This document shows positions 44,430 to 56,340 of a stretch of DNA of 64,000 nucleotides, piece by piece. This stretch comes from Acestrorhynchus altus. Lineage: Eukaryota > Chordata > Actinopteri > Characiformes > Acestrorhynchidae. The notes beneath the pieces were generated by a model. That model did not search any database, had not been told where the DNA came from, and worked only from the letters and a program-made list of their open reading frames with translations. The first letter of the stretch is position 1. The number at the start of each line of letters is the position of its first letter. The translations under genes were made by a program, and so were the position numbers. The stretch lies in the NCBI GenBank assembly GCA_034509495.1, contig CM067508.1, positions 21,629,117 to 21,693,116 on the forward strand, in the 5' to 3' direction.

Positions 44430-44930
44430 GTAAACTTAATATTTTAACAGTGAGTTGCTATCACTGTTGTACAATGTACATTGCCATGGGCAATATTTAT
44501 TGAGCGACATACTGAAGTAGTTTCCCTCAGTATGGTGATGGGAATAACACAACATGCCAGATGTCTCGGAATGGAGTCGTAGAGGTTCCTAATGGTGTCC
44601 TGTGATAATCCATCCCATCCATCCATCCATCCATCCATTCTATACTGCTTATTCCTGAATAGGGTCACCGGGGACCTGGTGCCCAGCCGGCAACTCTGTG
44701 CGCAAGAGCAGGAAACAACCGTAGACAGGTTGCTAGTCCATCGTAGGGCTCACATAATCCATCCCATGAAGCTTAAATACTCTCACTCAGTTCCTGCAGA
44801 TTTTGCAGTACGGGTGGAGTGTTGATAGAGTCCAATAGTATCTCACACAATTTCAATCAGGGATTCTGGCAGGCATGTTGTCAAAAGCAGGACTTGTCAC
44901 TGAAGATGACCACTGGAACAACATCACTGT
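44430..44930 (-). mobile_element. Tc1-like transposase relic, interrupted
   Basis: The minus strand reads Leu-Ser-Gln-Asp-Thr-Ile-Arg-Asn-Leu-Tyr-Asp-Ser-Ile-Pro-Arg-His at about 44612-44565, the C-terminal part of a Tc1-type transposase. It is split by the retroelement at 44619-44753 and continues on the right side. Confidence 0.75.
44619..44753 (-). mobile_element. L2-like retroelement 3' end inserted in a Tc1 relic
   Basis: Antisense copy of the element at 23914-24136, beginning with the (ATCC)n tail. It is flanked by a perfect 14-bp target duplication, ataatccatcccat, at 44605-44618 and 44754-44767. Confidence 0.88.
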
Positions 44931-45644
44931 GTGTCAGGTACAGCAATAAGGCCCGTCCATTCTTATGTATATAAAGACAATGAATGGCTGGATGAATGTA
45001 ATATATTACATATATTCATGTAAAGTACCTTTTCCCTAATTAACGACACCTCACAAAGATAAAGTCAAAAGCACTATACTTATGCTGCATTCAATAGGAA
45101 CTGTAAGTCACAATACATGAGAGGGAGTGCTTTAATATGAAATATGGCACTGGTGTGCTGTGCTGGCAGGAGACTGCAGGCCGTGTGCTGATCAGTACAC
45201 CAGTGGCAGTCTCACATTATAGAACAAACCTGTATTATTGTGATTATACCACAGTTCTGTTTTCACTGTTTACTTAAATTATTTTAAAATAAACATTCTG
45301 ATAGATAAACTAGTTTTCTTGCATCAGGCATCCTGCTGCTAAATCACCAAGATCATAGTTTGGGATGCCAAGCATAAAATCTCCTTTGTGGTGCTTTATG
45401 CTTTTTGAATCGGTCCAAATTGCAGTTTCCATAAAATTATCATTTCCACCTCATAAGAATGAATGGAGAAATATTCAGAATGCGTCCTTTCTCTCCATTG
45501 GTCTCCAGTACTGTCTGTGCATGAGCAAGTTGTTGAAGCAGGTGGTACTGACACGCCAGACTTTGTATTTTAACATGTTTAGTGCATCTTTATGTAACTA
45601 CACCGTTTGGACTCCAACATTAAAACAAAATTGTTAACATAAAA

Positions 45645-45900
45645 TGATACCTTAGCAACCATCATAGCAACAACCTAGTAACTACATACATAGCAACACC
45701 TTAGCAACTAACACCTAAATCTTATCAACCACCTAAGAACATGTTAGCAATCACTCCAGAAACACCTTAGCAACTACTACTAGCTACTATAACAACACGT
45801 TAGCTACTGTACCATTTAGAAAACACCTAGCATCACTTTAGCAACCTAAAATTATACCTTAGTGACACATAAGCAACCATGTAACAAAACCTGATGTCAT
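45645..45900. repeat. Degenerate TAGCAAC-type minisatellite
   Basis: Diverged units of ccttagcaac, catagcaaca and cacctaagaac. It is the inverse of the motif at 28500-28990. Confidence 0.8.
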
Positions 45901-45960
45901 TGCTAAGTGTATGTGGCAGAGCAATACTGTAAGAGCTTCAGTCACGGTGTGATTATTGTC

Positions 45961-46000
45961 CACACACACACACACACACACACACACCACACACACACAC
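45961..46000. repeat. (CA)n microsatellite
   Basis: About nineteen CA units with one interruption. Confidence 0.93.
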
Positions 46001-47109
46001 GACAGGAAGATCGCCATCCCATCTCACAAAGCTTTGTGCCAATGTGCCAAATGATTTCTATTATATTGGCAGTACTTTTGTACACGGAGTAGACAAGCTT
46101 TGTGTGTGCATTTGCACATCTGTGTCAGCAATTAGCTGAATGCATTCATTAGAAGGGGTGTCCACAATCACTTAGACATAGAATGCATTTTCATATACTA
46201 GTATGTTTGTTGATGCTGCATTATCAGTTTATCTCAACATGGCTCATATATCAAGATCAAAATGGCACATTTTATGCTTTTTAGACAGAGTTTGACTGTG
46301 ATAACAACAAACACAGGTTGTGACTGTTATTTTTTGGCAAGATTTTTAATCATACTGTGCGATCGTGTTATTTTTGGCATTAAATTCACAGTGAATGCCA
46401 AAGCTTCAAATTTCATCCCTCTACTCTTTACAAATAAATTCATTACTAACCACACTCTCATTAAATGCCAGTATAATTTTTTGTGACCTTTCACAGCTAA
46501 AGGAAACGGCTCCAAACCCATTGCCGTTGTTACTGGTTAAGTTAAATTTAATACACTAATTCAGTCTGGAAACCAGGCTGAGGAGATATCATTCACATCT
46601 TTTGTTCTCAAACCAGTCTTTGGGGCCACGTTATTGCTCTGACCCAACCCCATAGAGATGCAGCAAATATGTGAACTATGTCTGTTTAATTTTAAGAGAT
46701 GAAGAGAGAAAATGGAACACAGTGAGTTATGGCTGTATTTTGCCATATAAATCAACACAAACATTAAACAAAAACACAAATAACATTCAAGCAATTGAAT
46801 AACAGGGATGTGAGCGTATTACAAATTATATTAATTAAAAACCTGTTTAAACAAAGACCTTCAAAGCAAGGAGCATGTTGTTTAGAAACAGACTGTCTAA
46901 GCCTTTACCTGATGGCCTTGCTCTGCATATTTTCTAGAATATGAAATGAAAAGTTTGCCATCCTGAACTAACCTCATGTCACACTCATTTTTTTGTTTCC
47001 ATGGCAACAAGAGCCCACGGGTACACAATGTTCACAAGGTAGGTGCAACAAGCCATGACAATGTTGGAAGGCCTTAACTGCTGTACGATTCAGGACAGCA
47101 GCTGTGCAA
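46001..47109. other. Intergenic, nothing recognised
   Basis: No coding, RNA or repeat-family signal identified. Confidence 0.4.
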
Positions 47110-47225
47110 CTTCAATTATTACACTTTTCATGACCTTCCTCCAAGGATGCCACATCCTGTCCCATAATATCAATTCCAGTGCTTAGGTTGGTATTGTATT
47201 TGCTCCAAAGTGAGGGACAAACAGC
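47110..47225. repeat. Dispersed repeat B, copy 1
   Basis: Shares catgaccttc, ccaaggatg, cataatat and aattccagtg with 51005-51115 in the same order and orientation. Function and class unknown. Confidence 0.6.
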
Positions 47226-48145
47226 AAGTGGAAGAAAAGATCAACTCTTATAAAAGAAATAAACATCAGAAGGAAAAATCTGCAATGACTGTACAACAGC
47301 TTTCATTTACCAAGAAAACATAAAGCAAAACTGTTTTGGGTTATTGGCACTACCATACAGAAAGGAAATATATGGGCATGTCTTTCTTTATATTTGACAT
47401 ATCTTTTAAATATATTATTTATTTTCAAAATGTATTTCAAACAGTTGCCGTCCATTACAAAAAATATATTTTTCATACATTATAAATGTATTTTATGAAT
47501 ATGTTTACCTACATTTCTTTTCTGTATGGGTGCATTAAAAACAGCACTTGTTTTTATATTCGTTTACATATTTGATGTGTACATGAAGAGAAATGATTGT
47601 AATTTATTTAATGTAGTGATGTATTTCATTATGTATTTCATTTAGTAGTGAAGTTACTGTTTCTGCAGCATAATGCTTTGTTATAACAGCAGTGTTGTGC
47701 CGCATGGACTAGCTATTGATTAAGGTTGTGGGTTCTATACCTTGGTTCTCTAAGTTGCCATCATTGGCCTCTTGAGCAAGGACCTTAAAGCATATGTGCA
47801 CAATTATGCAAAACAACTTTTCAATGCCCATAGATATTTAAACTCAGTTGCACAAACACACCCCTACCTCAAGTGGTCCTTTAGGAACTCTGCCCCCTAA
47901 ATCCAAGCATGCACATTGTGAGGTAACAGCAAGGCTTGCAGACTGTAAGCATGAACCCAGTATATGAAACACCATGTTCACTATGAACATTATTTGTTTA
48001 TATTGTTTCTAAAACATTTCAGTGACCAATGAGAAAACAGTAGTTTTGAAGCTAACAGATAAGGTAACTAACAGCACTTGTGTTCTTGGGACCAGCATTG
48101 CTTCCTTCCCCGGAATTAAAGCCACCAGCTAACTTGGCCCACATG
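47226..48145. other. Intergenic, with a possible SINE relic
   Basis: Mostly featureless. Near 47720-47795 the sequence ggttgtgggttctatacc followed by cctcttgagcaagg resembles a B box and body of a tRNA-derived SINE. Confidence 0.4.
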
Positions 48146-49350
48146 CAGTGCCTCTGGAAAGTATTCACAGCTCTTCATTTTTTGCAGAATTTGATATATT
48201 ACAGCCTTATTCCAAAATGGATTCAATTCATTCCCCCCTCAAAATTCTACACACAATACCCCATGATGTAACGTCTCACGGACACAGAGGTAGGGTCGGA
48301 CGTACACACTGGGTTGTATTTATTGACAAGGTACAGATAAACACTAAGACGAGAAAACACAATATTACAAAGCCACATAGCCACAAAGACCGACCAGAAC
48401 TAACAAATACAAAGGACTTATATACACAGTCACATTGGACATGGCTGGGACATGATGACGATGGGGCAGGGTTACAAATGGAACACAGCTGGGAAAGGGA
48501 GGAGACATGACGTGCTCAAAAGCACATGGGACTGAAAACAACAAGACACAAACTGGACTCTATACGTGACACATGATGACAAGGTTGTTTGAAACCTTTG
48601 CAAATTTATAAAAAAATAAACACAATGTATGACATGTACATAAGTAGCCATTGCTCAATACTTTGTTGAAGCATCTTTGGCAGCATTTACAGTCACAAGT
48701 CTTTCTGAGTATGAAGGGAGATAAACCTTCATCCCAGTCTGATGTCCAGGTCACTCTGGAGCAGATTATCAAGGATATCTCTGTGCATCTCTGCAGTCAT
48801 CTTGCTCTCAACCCTGACTATTCTCCCAGTTCCTGCATCAGAAAAAACAGTTCCACAGCATGATGGTGCTGCCACCATGCTTCACTGTAGGAATGGTATT
48901 GGCGTGTTGGTGATGAGCAGTGATGATGCTTGATTTGTGATGCGTGGTTCAGTCAACAAAGTTCAAGTTTTTGTTTCTCATGGTCTGAGAGTCCTTAGGT
49001 GCCTTTTGGCAAACTACAGGCGGGCTGTCATGAGCCTTTTACTGAGGAAAGGCTTCCATCTGGCCACTCTACCATACACGCCTGATTGGTGGAGTGCTGC
49101 AAAAATGGTTGTCCTGGAAGGTCCGGGAAGGTTCTCCTCTCTCCCCATAGCAATGTTGGAGCTCTGTCAGAGTGACCATTGGATTCTTGGTCACCTCCCT
49201 GACTAAGCCCTCCTACCAAGATCACTCAGTTTGGCCTTCATGGCCAGCTCTAGAAAGATCCCTGGTGGTTCCAAACTTCTTCCATTTATGGATGATGGAG
49301 GCCACTGTGCTCATTGGGATCTTCAATGCAGAAAATAGTTTTCTGTACCC
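48146..49350 (-). mobile_element. Tc1-like transposon, antisense, truncated and interrupted
   Basis: Starts at the familiar fish terminal cagtgcctctggaaagtatt. On the minus strand the relic of the transposase reads through regions equivalent to the DNA-binding N-terminus (near 49300-49200) and catalytic domain (near 48890-48760), with many stops. A 305-bp element is inserted at 48267. The far end is missing. Confidence 0.85.
48267..48571. mobile_element. 305-bp LTR-like insertion with 5-bp target duplication
   Basis: Starts TGTAACGT and ends ACGTGACA, so it begins TG and ends CA. It is flanked by catga at 48262-48266 and 48572-48576. Removing it with one catga restores the Tc1 sequence exactly. 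A solo LTR is the simplest reading; no internal coding was seen. A different short DNA element is possible. Confidence 0.7.
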
Positions 49351-49804
49351 CTACTGCTACCTAGCATAAGTACCAATTATGCATAAATCCAAATAATCTC
49401 ATGGTTTTAACAAACATTTTAGGCAACTTTTTGGCAATAGAACCCTTCATCATTTTGTATGAAGAAATGGTATGATATAACATTATAGAGAACAATGTCC
49501 TGCAAAGTAATTAGCCTTAGCTAGGTACCATTAGCTAGCTATTTTGTGTTTTTACAATATGTTGCTACATTTGTTGCTGATAAGCCAAACAGTTGTCATG
49601 TTCTATCCCGAAAAGGACAAAGTAATACTGCGCAGTTTCTGGGAAAGTCACCCACCTATCTAGCAGGAGTAGATCAACGTCCTTAACTATTTCCATGGTT
49701 TTTGGTGTTTGTAGGTCTACAGCATCCAAATGTATCTCCAGTGTTTACATGTGTCTTGCCTGATCCAATTTTTTTGTACTGCTTTTGTTGGTCTGATCTG
49801 GAGT
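49351..49804. other. Intergenic, nothing recognised
   Basis: No coding or repeat-family signal seen. Confidence 0.4.
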
Positions 49805-49985
49805 CCAGCCATGGCCTAGGGGTCTTGTGGTCTTGTGACTGGAAGGTTGCTGGTTTGATTCCCTGAAGTGGTAGGACATGACTGAAGTGTCCTTGATCAA
49901 CTCCTTAGCTGCGGCCCTGCTGCTGTGGATAGGGCAGTCCATAACTCCAGGCATGTGCGTTCACTACCCTCTAGTGTGTGCATTT
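49805..49985 (+). mobile_element. tRNA-derived SINE, sense copy
   Basis: A-box-like tggcctaggggt at 49812-49823 and B-box ggtttgattcc at 49852-49862, then ccttgatcaactcctt. These are internal RNA polymerase III promoter elements of a tRNA-type SINE head. Confidence 0.75.
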
Positions 49986-50419
49986 ATTAGTTTGTGGAAA
50001 GATTAAATTCAGAGGACAAATTCCCCTGTGTTTTTTTTTTTCCTTTTTGGTTATTTCTCTGCCACTTCTCTTTACTTCTTCTCTGGATTCTTCTAAGGAT
50101 TGTTGGACTCTTTGCACCATCCTGTGCACAAGCACAAAGATTGGCTGGTGTAGTGTGTTGGTTTCCCACTTGGAAAGCCAGGGCTGTGTACAAACACCTG
50201 ATTTTTCCAACATGCACACAGACTAGAGAGCAAGTGAACCATGAACCATTCATTGAATGTTACAAAAGTATAATGAACTGAAATCATCCACACATCCTTT
50301 AATCTTTCTGCTCCAGCTGGTGCTGTAGCATGGTTGACCCTGCACTCTGATCTTTTTAATCTGGTATATGTAAGGATTAGTGTTTTGTTGTACTGTAATT
50401 ATAGTGATAATTACATCTT

Positions 50420-50617
50420 TAATTATGTAATAAAATCTTTAATCTTTTTTATTTAAACAATTAAATTAAAAATAATTATTACTTATGAAAATTGTCAAAT
50501 TAATGCATTTTGATTGATTAATTATGTAATAAAATCTTTAATCTTTTTTATTTAAACAATTAAATTAAAAATAATTATTACTTATGAAAATGGTCAAATT
50601 AATGCATTTTGATTGAT
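50420..50617. repeat. 99-bp tandem duplication, two units
   Basis: Units 50420-50518 and 50519-50617 differ at a single base seen (attgtcaaa versus atggtcaaa). AT-rich, unknown origin, clearly recent. Confidence 0.95.
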
Positions 50618-52750
50618 GATTATAGGCCAGTTCCCCAGTTCCAGATTAAATCTATACCCTGACTAATTTCCACTGGTGATTCTCCTGTGATGTTGCAATT
50701 TAATCCAGTACTCATCTTAATGCATGTCTGGGAAAGCAGCCCTGCAGCTCTCATCTTGATAACAACATTCCACAAACACACACTATTGCCATCATCCCTA
50801 TCTCACTATGAACTAGAATGAACCTCCATCCATTTCTGTCTCATCATTTGACCTCTGCAAGGAACTCTCCCCCTCATTCCATATTCTGCTTTAAATGCAT
50901 TTAATGTGGATCATCATCTGTGTCATTCTGGGTGAAGCAGCAAGGCTGGAAAGTCACCATATAAAACTATATTTCTAGCACATTGTTCAAAACAGAACAA
51001 ATTCAGCTTTGATTATTATTAGACTCTTCATGACCTTCAGCCAAGGATGAAACACCCTGCCTCATAATATAAATTCCAATGTTGAGTTACTGGAGTTAAT
51101 GTGGGACATACAGTAAGGACAAAATTAGAAAATCATGAAAAAATTCATGAGAGACATTCAAATCAAAATGTTATAAATCTATATATGAATTAAATGATTT
51201 AAAAGCATGAAATTAAGTCATCAAAATTCAAACCTGACACGTCAACATCATGTTAATTTAATATAAATTAAATAAAAATAAATTGCTCATTCATTTGTTG
51301 TTGGTTTTATGTTATGGTCTTGTTTGTGGTTTTTGACAGATATGTGAGATATGTGATATTCAACAGAATTCTCCAATATTTCATTTTTAAGCTAAAATCC
51401 AACATTTGCCCAACATTGGAATCCAAAGTCTTTCTGACATCCAGTGCCTGCTGGGCTGTTTATGTAGCAGTTGGTGAAAAAGACATATTTTAATTAACTT
51501 AAAGTAGTATTTACCATAAGCTAACATCATAACATTCTAAGAAAAAACTCACGTCATGTGTCCCTCCAAACACATCCTCCTAAAATCAACTAAGTCAACA
51601 TGATTGGAGCACAATATGCCTGCAGTAGAATGCTAGCTGAAGAAAAGGTGGGAGAGGTAGGGTCATCCTACCCACAGAGAGAGAATGCGAGAAAGAAAGA
51701 GGACAGTTGTGCTCTCTGGCACTCCTGGACACTGATGGTTGGCTGTGGCATCTTTTGAGATTGTTAACAAAGCCAACACTTAGGCATCTGTGTCACTCCA
51801 GAGCCCTGGACTCCAAATTCTTAAGAATTTCTAAAGAATTTTATACTGTTATGAATAAACAAGGAAAAACTTAGTGTCACTGATGCAAAGCATAACCTTT
51901 TCCCTAATGATAAGAAATGTTCTCTTCAGCCAGGTCCATGTGTTTTACACATCTAAATCCAAAGATTCACATTAATCCAATGCCTTATTTGAATACAGAA
52001 TTAATAATCAATACCAAATAATGACTCTGCACTTGCATGTATTTGGTAACCTTCTCTCCATCCCCACCATTTTAATAGATCTGTGAGAAACTCTGAACCT
52101 GCACTAAAATAGTCCATTACTTTAGGTTGAGTGTGTTTCAGACACTGAAACCTGTTGTATATGTTCATAAGATGTGACATATCATGTTTAAAAGTGTGCT
52201 TTTGTACTAATAATCACATTTTCTGGATTTAATCCATGCCTATCAAGTAAACATAGGTAGAGTAGATAAAGAAATGTGCCTCATTTGATAGTGGGAAAGT
52301 GGCTTGAAGGGATTATGGCTTATTGCCTTGCATGGGGTCTTCCAGTCATAAGAGAGCTGTGTAGCTCTGCTGAACTAAGATGCTGGTTTTTCTTATAATC
52401 CTTTCTGCTTGGAGTCTGCTCTCGAGAGGCACTACATCTACTGAATGCATTACTGCTACTTGCTTTCAACATCAGCCCTCAAATCTCTGATTAAACCTCT
52501 ACACGCTATGCAACTGACTTTCATCTCATGCTCTCCTTCACTTACACTGATAGGTAGTCCAAGTGTCCAAAATACTTCAATATTCAAGTATTTAGTATAG
52601 ATTTTTTATGCTTATAGTTAAGTGATATAAATCTAAAAAATAGTTCAAGAAGAGAATTACAAATAAAAAATAAAAAAATCCAACAATTCTTCAGAATCTT
52701 TAACCTGTGTACATAGACACTGGTACTGGTAGTTACATTTAGTTAGTAGA
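50618..52750. other. Intergenic with dispersed repeat B copy 2
   Basis: Contains the second copy of repeat B at about 51005-51115. Otherwise no gene or repeat was recognised. Confidence 0.4.
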
Positions 52751-52759
52751 AGAAATGCA

Positions 52760-52885
52760 GCAATCAGCCATAACATTAAAATCACCTGCCCACTATTCCA
52801 CTAAAACAGCTTGGATGCACCAAGGCATAGACTCTACAATAACAATAAATGAGTATGTGTCCCAATACTTTTGCCCATAGATTCC
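52760..52885. mobile_element. Tc1-type repeat ends
   Basis: The block cagccataacattaaaatca and the following aaaacagcttggatgcacca are a dispersed teleost sequence, followed by cccaatacttttgcccatag, another typical element end. Probably the ends of a deleted Tc1-like element. Confidence 0.55.
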
Positions 52886-53129
52886 TGTTTACAAGTGATC
52901 AATCATCCTTCTCAGATCTGCTAAGAGCTGCTTGGGCTCTCTCATTGTACTGTGTTTTGATCAATCTAATCAGTGCTGTCAATCAAACCATTTTTATGTG
53001 GTACACAGAAGCCACCAGCCATAGCCTATCATGATTAGTAACAGGAAATTGATTGGTCTTATCCTTGGAAAACAAGACATTTTTCAGAATTTTTTAATTC
53101 TAAATGCCACAATCACAATATTTATGCTC

Positions 53130-53132
<3 letters not shown>

Positions 53133-53186
<54 letters not shown>
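53133..53186. repeat. (AT)n microsatellite
   Basis: About 27 AT units. Confidence 0.96.
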
Positions 53187-53189
<3 letters not shown>

Positions 53190-53228
53190 CACACATGAGT
53201 GTGTGCACGCACAAAAAGCACTTCCCCT

Positions 53229-53930
53229 GCTACCCTATAAAAAGTTTACTTTTGGGTAGTCTACCTCTTGGTGGACTCAAAGACATTTTGCCTTGCTGAC
53301 AGACTTTGAGAAGGGGCGCATCATTTGACAGATATCTAGGCTGTTCTGACCAAGCTGTTAGGAGGCTTTGGTTTCATAACCTTATAGGGTAGCCAGGAAG
53401 GTGTGTCTAAACATACACAATTGGACTTCACCAATTGCACCAATTAATCTGGTGAGTCACTGTGTTCAACACCTGGTCACCCCTAATAATGATATGAGGG
53501 ACACTAACAGCTCACCAATATGTACAAGACCATGTTGCCTCTCATAGCAGAGCTTCTAATTGGCAGGATAATGCTTGCCCACACACAGCAAGTGTTTCCT
53601 TGTAATATCTACCAATTTGCAACCCTTCCTTGGCCTGATCAACTGGGATGTCAGCTTCGGTAACCGACGAGTGTACAGGATATACAGGCATAGCTGCAAA
53701 ATCTGTGGGCAAATGTGCTACAGGATACCATACGAGACCTCTTTGTCTCCATGCCCAATCGTATCATCTTGCTAGAGGTGGCCCAACAGAGTACTCAAAC
53801 CTCATTTGGACTGTACAGATTTGCCCAATTAACTTTCCCTTTATAATGTTATCACTTAAATATATCATTACATTCAAGAATATAAAGCTTTATTGAATTT
53901 CAACAACTCCTTCTTGGTGTGTTATGTTTC
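53229..53930 (+). mobile_element. Tc1-like transposon relic
   Basis: The plus strand contains a degraded transposase: Phe-Glu-Lys-Gly-Arg-Ile-Ile near 53308 and Gly-Gln-Asp-Asn-Ala-Cys-Pro-His-Thr-Ala at 53562-53591, the catalytic-domain motif. Frames are broken. Confidence 0.75.
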
Positions 53931-54225
53931 AGTAAGTGTAATCTTCTTTCAGCAAAGATGCTGTTATATATAGTGGAGAAAGGGCAGGATTAGCAAGCAA
54001 CAAGCCAGAATTACCAGATTAGGACTGATAAAACAATGCAGTGTGTCAAAGTTCTGCATTGTCTTATTTGAGGATGGAAAAAAACCTTCATGTCATTGTG
54101 GCTGCATTCAGCCTTGCCTTGTTCTGTCTGTGGTTAGAACACACACCCACCAACCTGCTCTTATCACTGATGCTCTTTCAAAGTGAATGTGCATATCTCT
54201 TTGTCTCAGCCGTCATTAAAAATGC

Positions 54226-54228
<3 letters not shown>

Positions 54229-54298
<70 letters not shown>

Positions 54299-54299
54299 T
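54229..54299. repeat. (CT)n-(CA)n compound microsatellite
   Basis: About 26 CT units followed by nine CA units. Confidence 0.96.
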
Positions 54300-55690
54300 G
54301 CACTCTTTCTCTGTTGCTCTTGCACTTCCTTCACAGTGGAGCGGCGTGTTGAAGACCCGTCATCATCTTGTTCAGAACATCTTTAATGGAACCCTGCAGT
54401 GGCTTCAAAGGGAAATGGAAACCTTCATGTCCCTGTAATCCCTGTGCCAGGCTCTGAAGCAGCTCGGGGTTCTTTATTGGAAAGGCATCAGTAAACTGAA
54501 CTCGGCCTGAGCCGGGCTGCCTATCAGTGGGGAAATCTCGCCTACAAAAGGAATCGAATGGTTTAATTTCCTGCCTGAAAAGCAGCAGGTCGGAGAAAAG
54601 TAAAGCTGCACCTTGATTGTCTTGTTTCTATAGAATCTTTTTATTGCATGGTACCACTAATGCGATAATACACTCCTTTGTCAGTCTTTAAGCTGAAGGC
54701 ACAGACTGTTGCATTGATTCCAGCTTACTTGCTCCCTGCTCATAGACTGGTTGAATGCAATCAATCACATGCTGTATGATCTGGAAAGAAACGCTTAACT
54801 CTGAGAGCATGAGTGGATAGAAGCGTTTGGGGTGGACTCTTTGGAGAATGCTATGGCGACAGTCAGGAAATGGCCTGTTTGTTTCCTCCTATATTTCACT
54901 TTCAAATCAATATTGCATTAAAGACGTCACCTTCACCATCACACCTCTCAAAACACATTTTTGGTTACCATGGTAACTGCAGTCTGAGGAAGCTAGTGGT
55001 TGTCTCGGACTCATGTCATAGTGGTTGCTCTCTCCAGTAATCCCACTGATCTTACTGGAGTTGTGCTATTGATCGCTGTGTCAGACTTACACTCAAACTC
55101 GAGCCAACGGTAAATCTTTAGGCAAAGCCTTTGTCTGCCAAACAGCATAAAGCCTGGGAAGAGAATAGCTGACAAGAAATCATTACTATTAACAAATTAA
55201 ATAATTAATGACTGGGTAAAGGCACCAACGTTTAAAAACCAAATCAGTGATTTCCCATCTATTGGATTCAGTTTAAATGAAGTTAGCTCACATGGAAGTC
55301 TGCTGAGACTTAGAGTGCCTGGCTTTATGAGGTGCATTTCTTTAACTGCAGAAGTTCCTAGAAGACAAATGCCTCAGAAAGGATAACCTTCCAAATGAGA
55401 CCTGGAAATATTCCCATGTTAAACATCATGATATGTGTTGCTTCTTGTTTGCAGTCTAAAAAAATTAGGAAATTTCATTAAAGCTTACAGTGCCTGAGTA
55501 ACATTTATTCACTTCTCTGATTGTACTGCAAACTTCTGTTGTATTGCTGCACTCTTTTAAAAATAGTTTCTCTATGGTTCTTGGTTAAAAGCAAAGTTTT
55601 TTTTATAACCATAGCAAGAGAAAGAACAAATTAAATGCTTAATGGTTATCTGATGGAAAGCCTTTAATAGCCCATTTATAGCCTGTTTTA
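54300..55690. other. Intergenic, GC-richer than surroundings in part
   Basis: 54340-54640 is less AT-rich and non-repetitive. No exon was supported. Confidence 0.35.
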
Positions 55691-56180
55691 TACAATGAAC
55701 TTGAACCTTAATTATCCAAAACTCTTGGAATTCAAATATTTTGTAGCATCTAGGCCCCACGCTCAATTATGGGTGGAGCTCAAATTGCAAATATCATGCA
55801 TATACAGCTATAACTGAGTAATGCTTTGAACTGATGGTAGTGCTTCACAAATAGTGAAGCATCAAACTTCGAGGTACATATCTCCTAGCCTGTATGGCAT
55901 AGAGATTTTTCCCCCTTGTTATTTGTCTTATGTCCTACAAAAAGCTTCAAAAACCATATAGCTCCACCTACTCAAATTTTGATGCATTTGCCTAATATTC
56001 TTTAGCTCAAATTTGGGTCCAATAAATCCTAAGAACCTGAACTTTAATAATTATCCAAAAAGGTTGAATTGTCAAAATTGTGTAGCAACTAGGCACCACC
56101 CACAAATATGGGTGGAGTTAATATTGCAAATATCATGCATATACAGCTATAACTCAGTAATTCTTTGAGAAATTATATAT
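55690..56180. repeat. Direct repeat pair, period about 347 bp
   Basis: About 140 bp at 55690-55835 recur at 56035-56180, with shared core gcaaatatcatgcatataca and tatgggtggag. Divergence is moderate, so the duplication is older than the one at 50420. Confidence 0.8.
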
Positions 56181-56257
56181 AAATTTCACAAGTGTGTACC
56201 CCAGAGGGTTCATAGGCAGTATTCAAAGTTTGGTGGAACTGTGTTGATAAGTGTTGA

Positions 56258-56259
<2 letters not shown>

Positions 56260-56340
<81 letters not shown>
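56260..56340. repeat. (CTAA)n microsatellite
   Basis: About twenty perfect ctaa units. Confidence 0.96.

Noticed and set aside
49805..49985. Possible tRNA gene
   Set aside because: A and B box-like sequences are present, but no cloverleaf or anticodon arm could be formed and related copies exist elsewhere, so it is a SINE head.
50093..50293. Several overlapping small open frames on both strands near 50 kb
   Set aside because: Multiple frames over the same AT-rich stretch, no splice or start context, no family.
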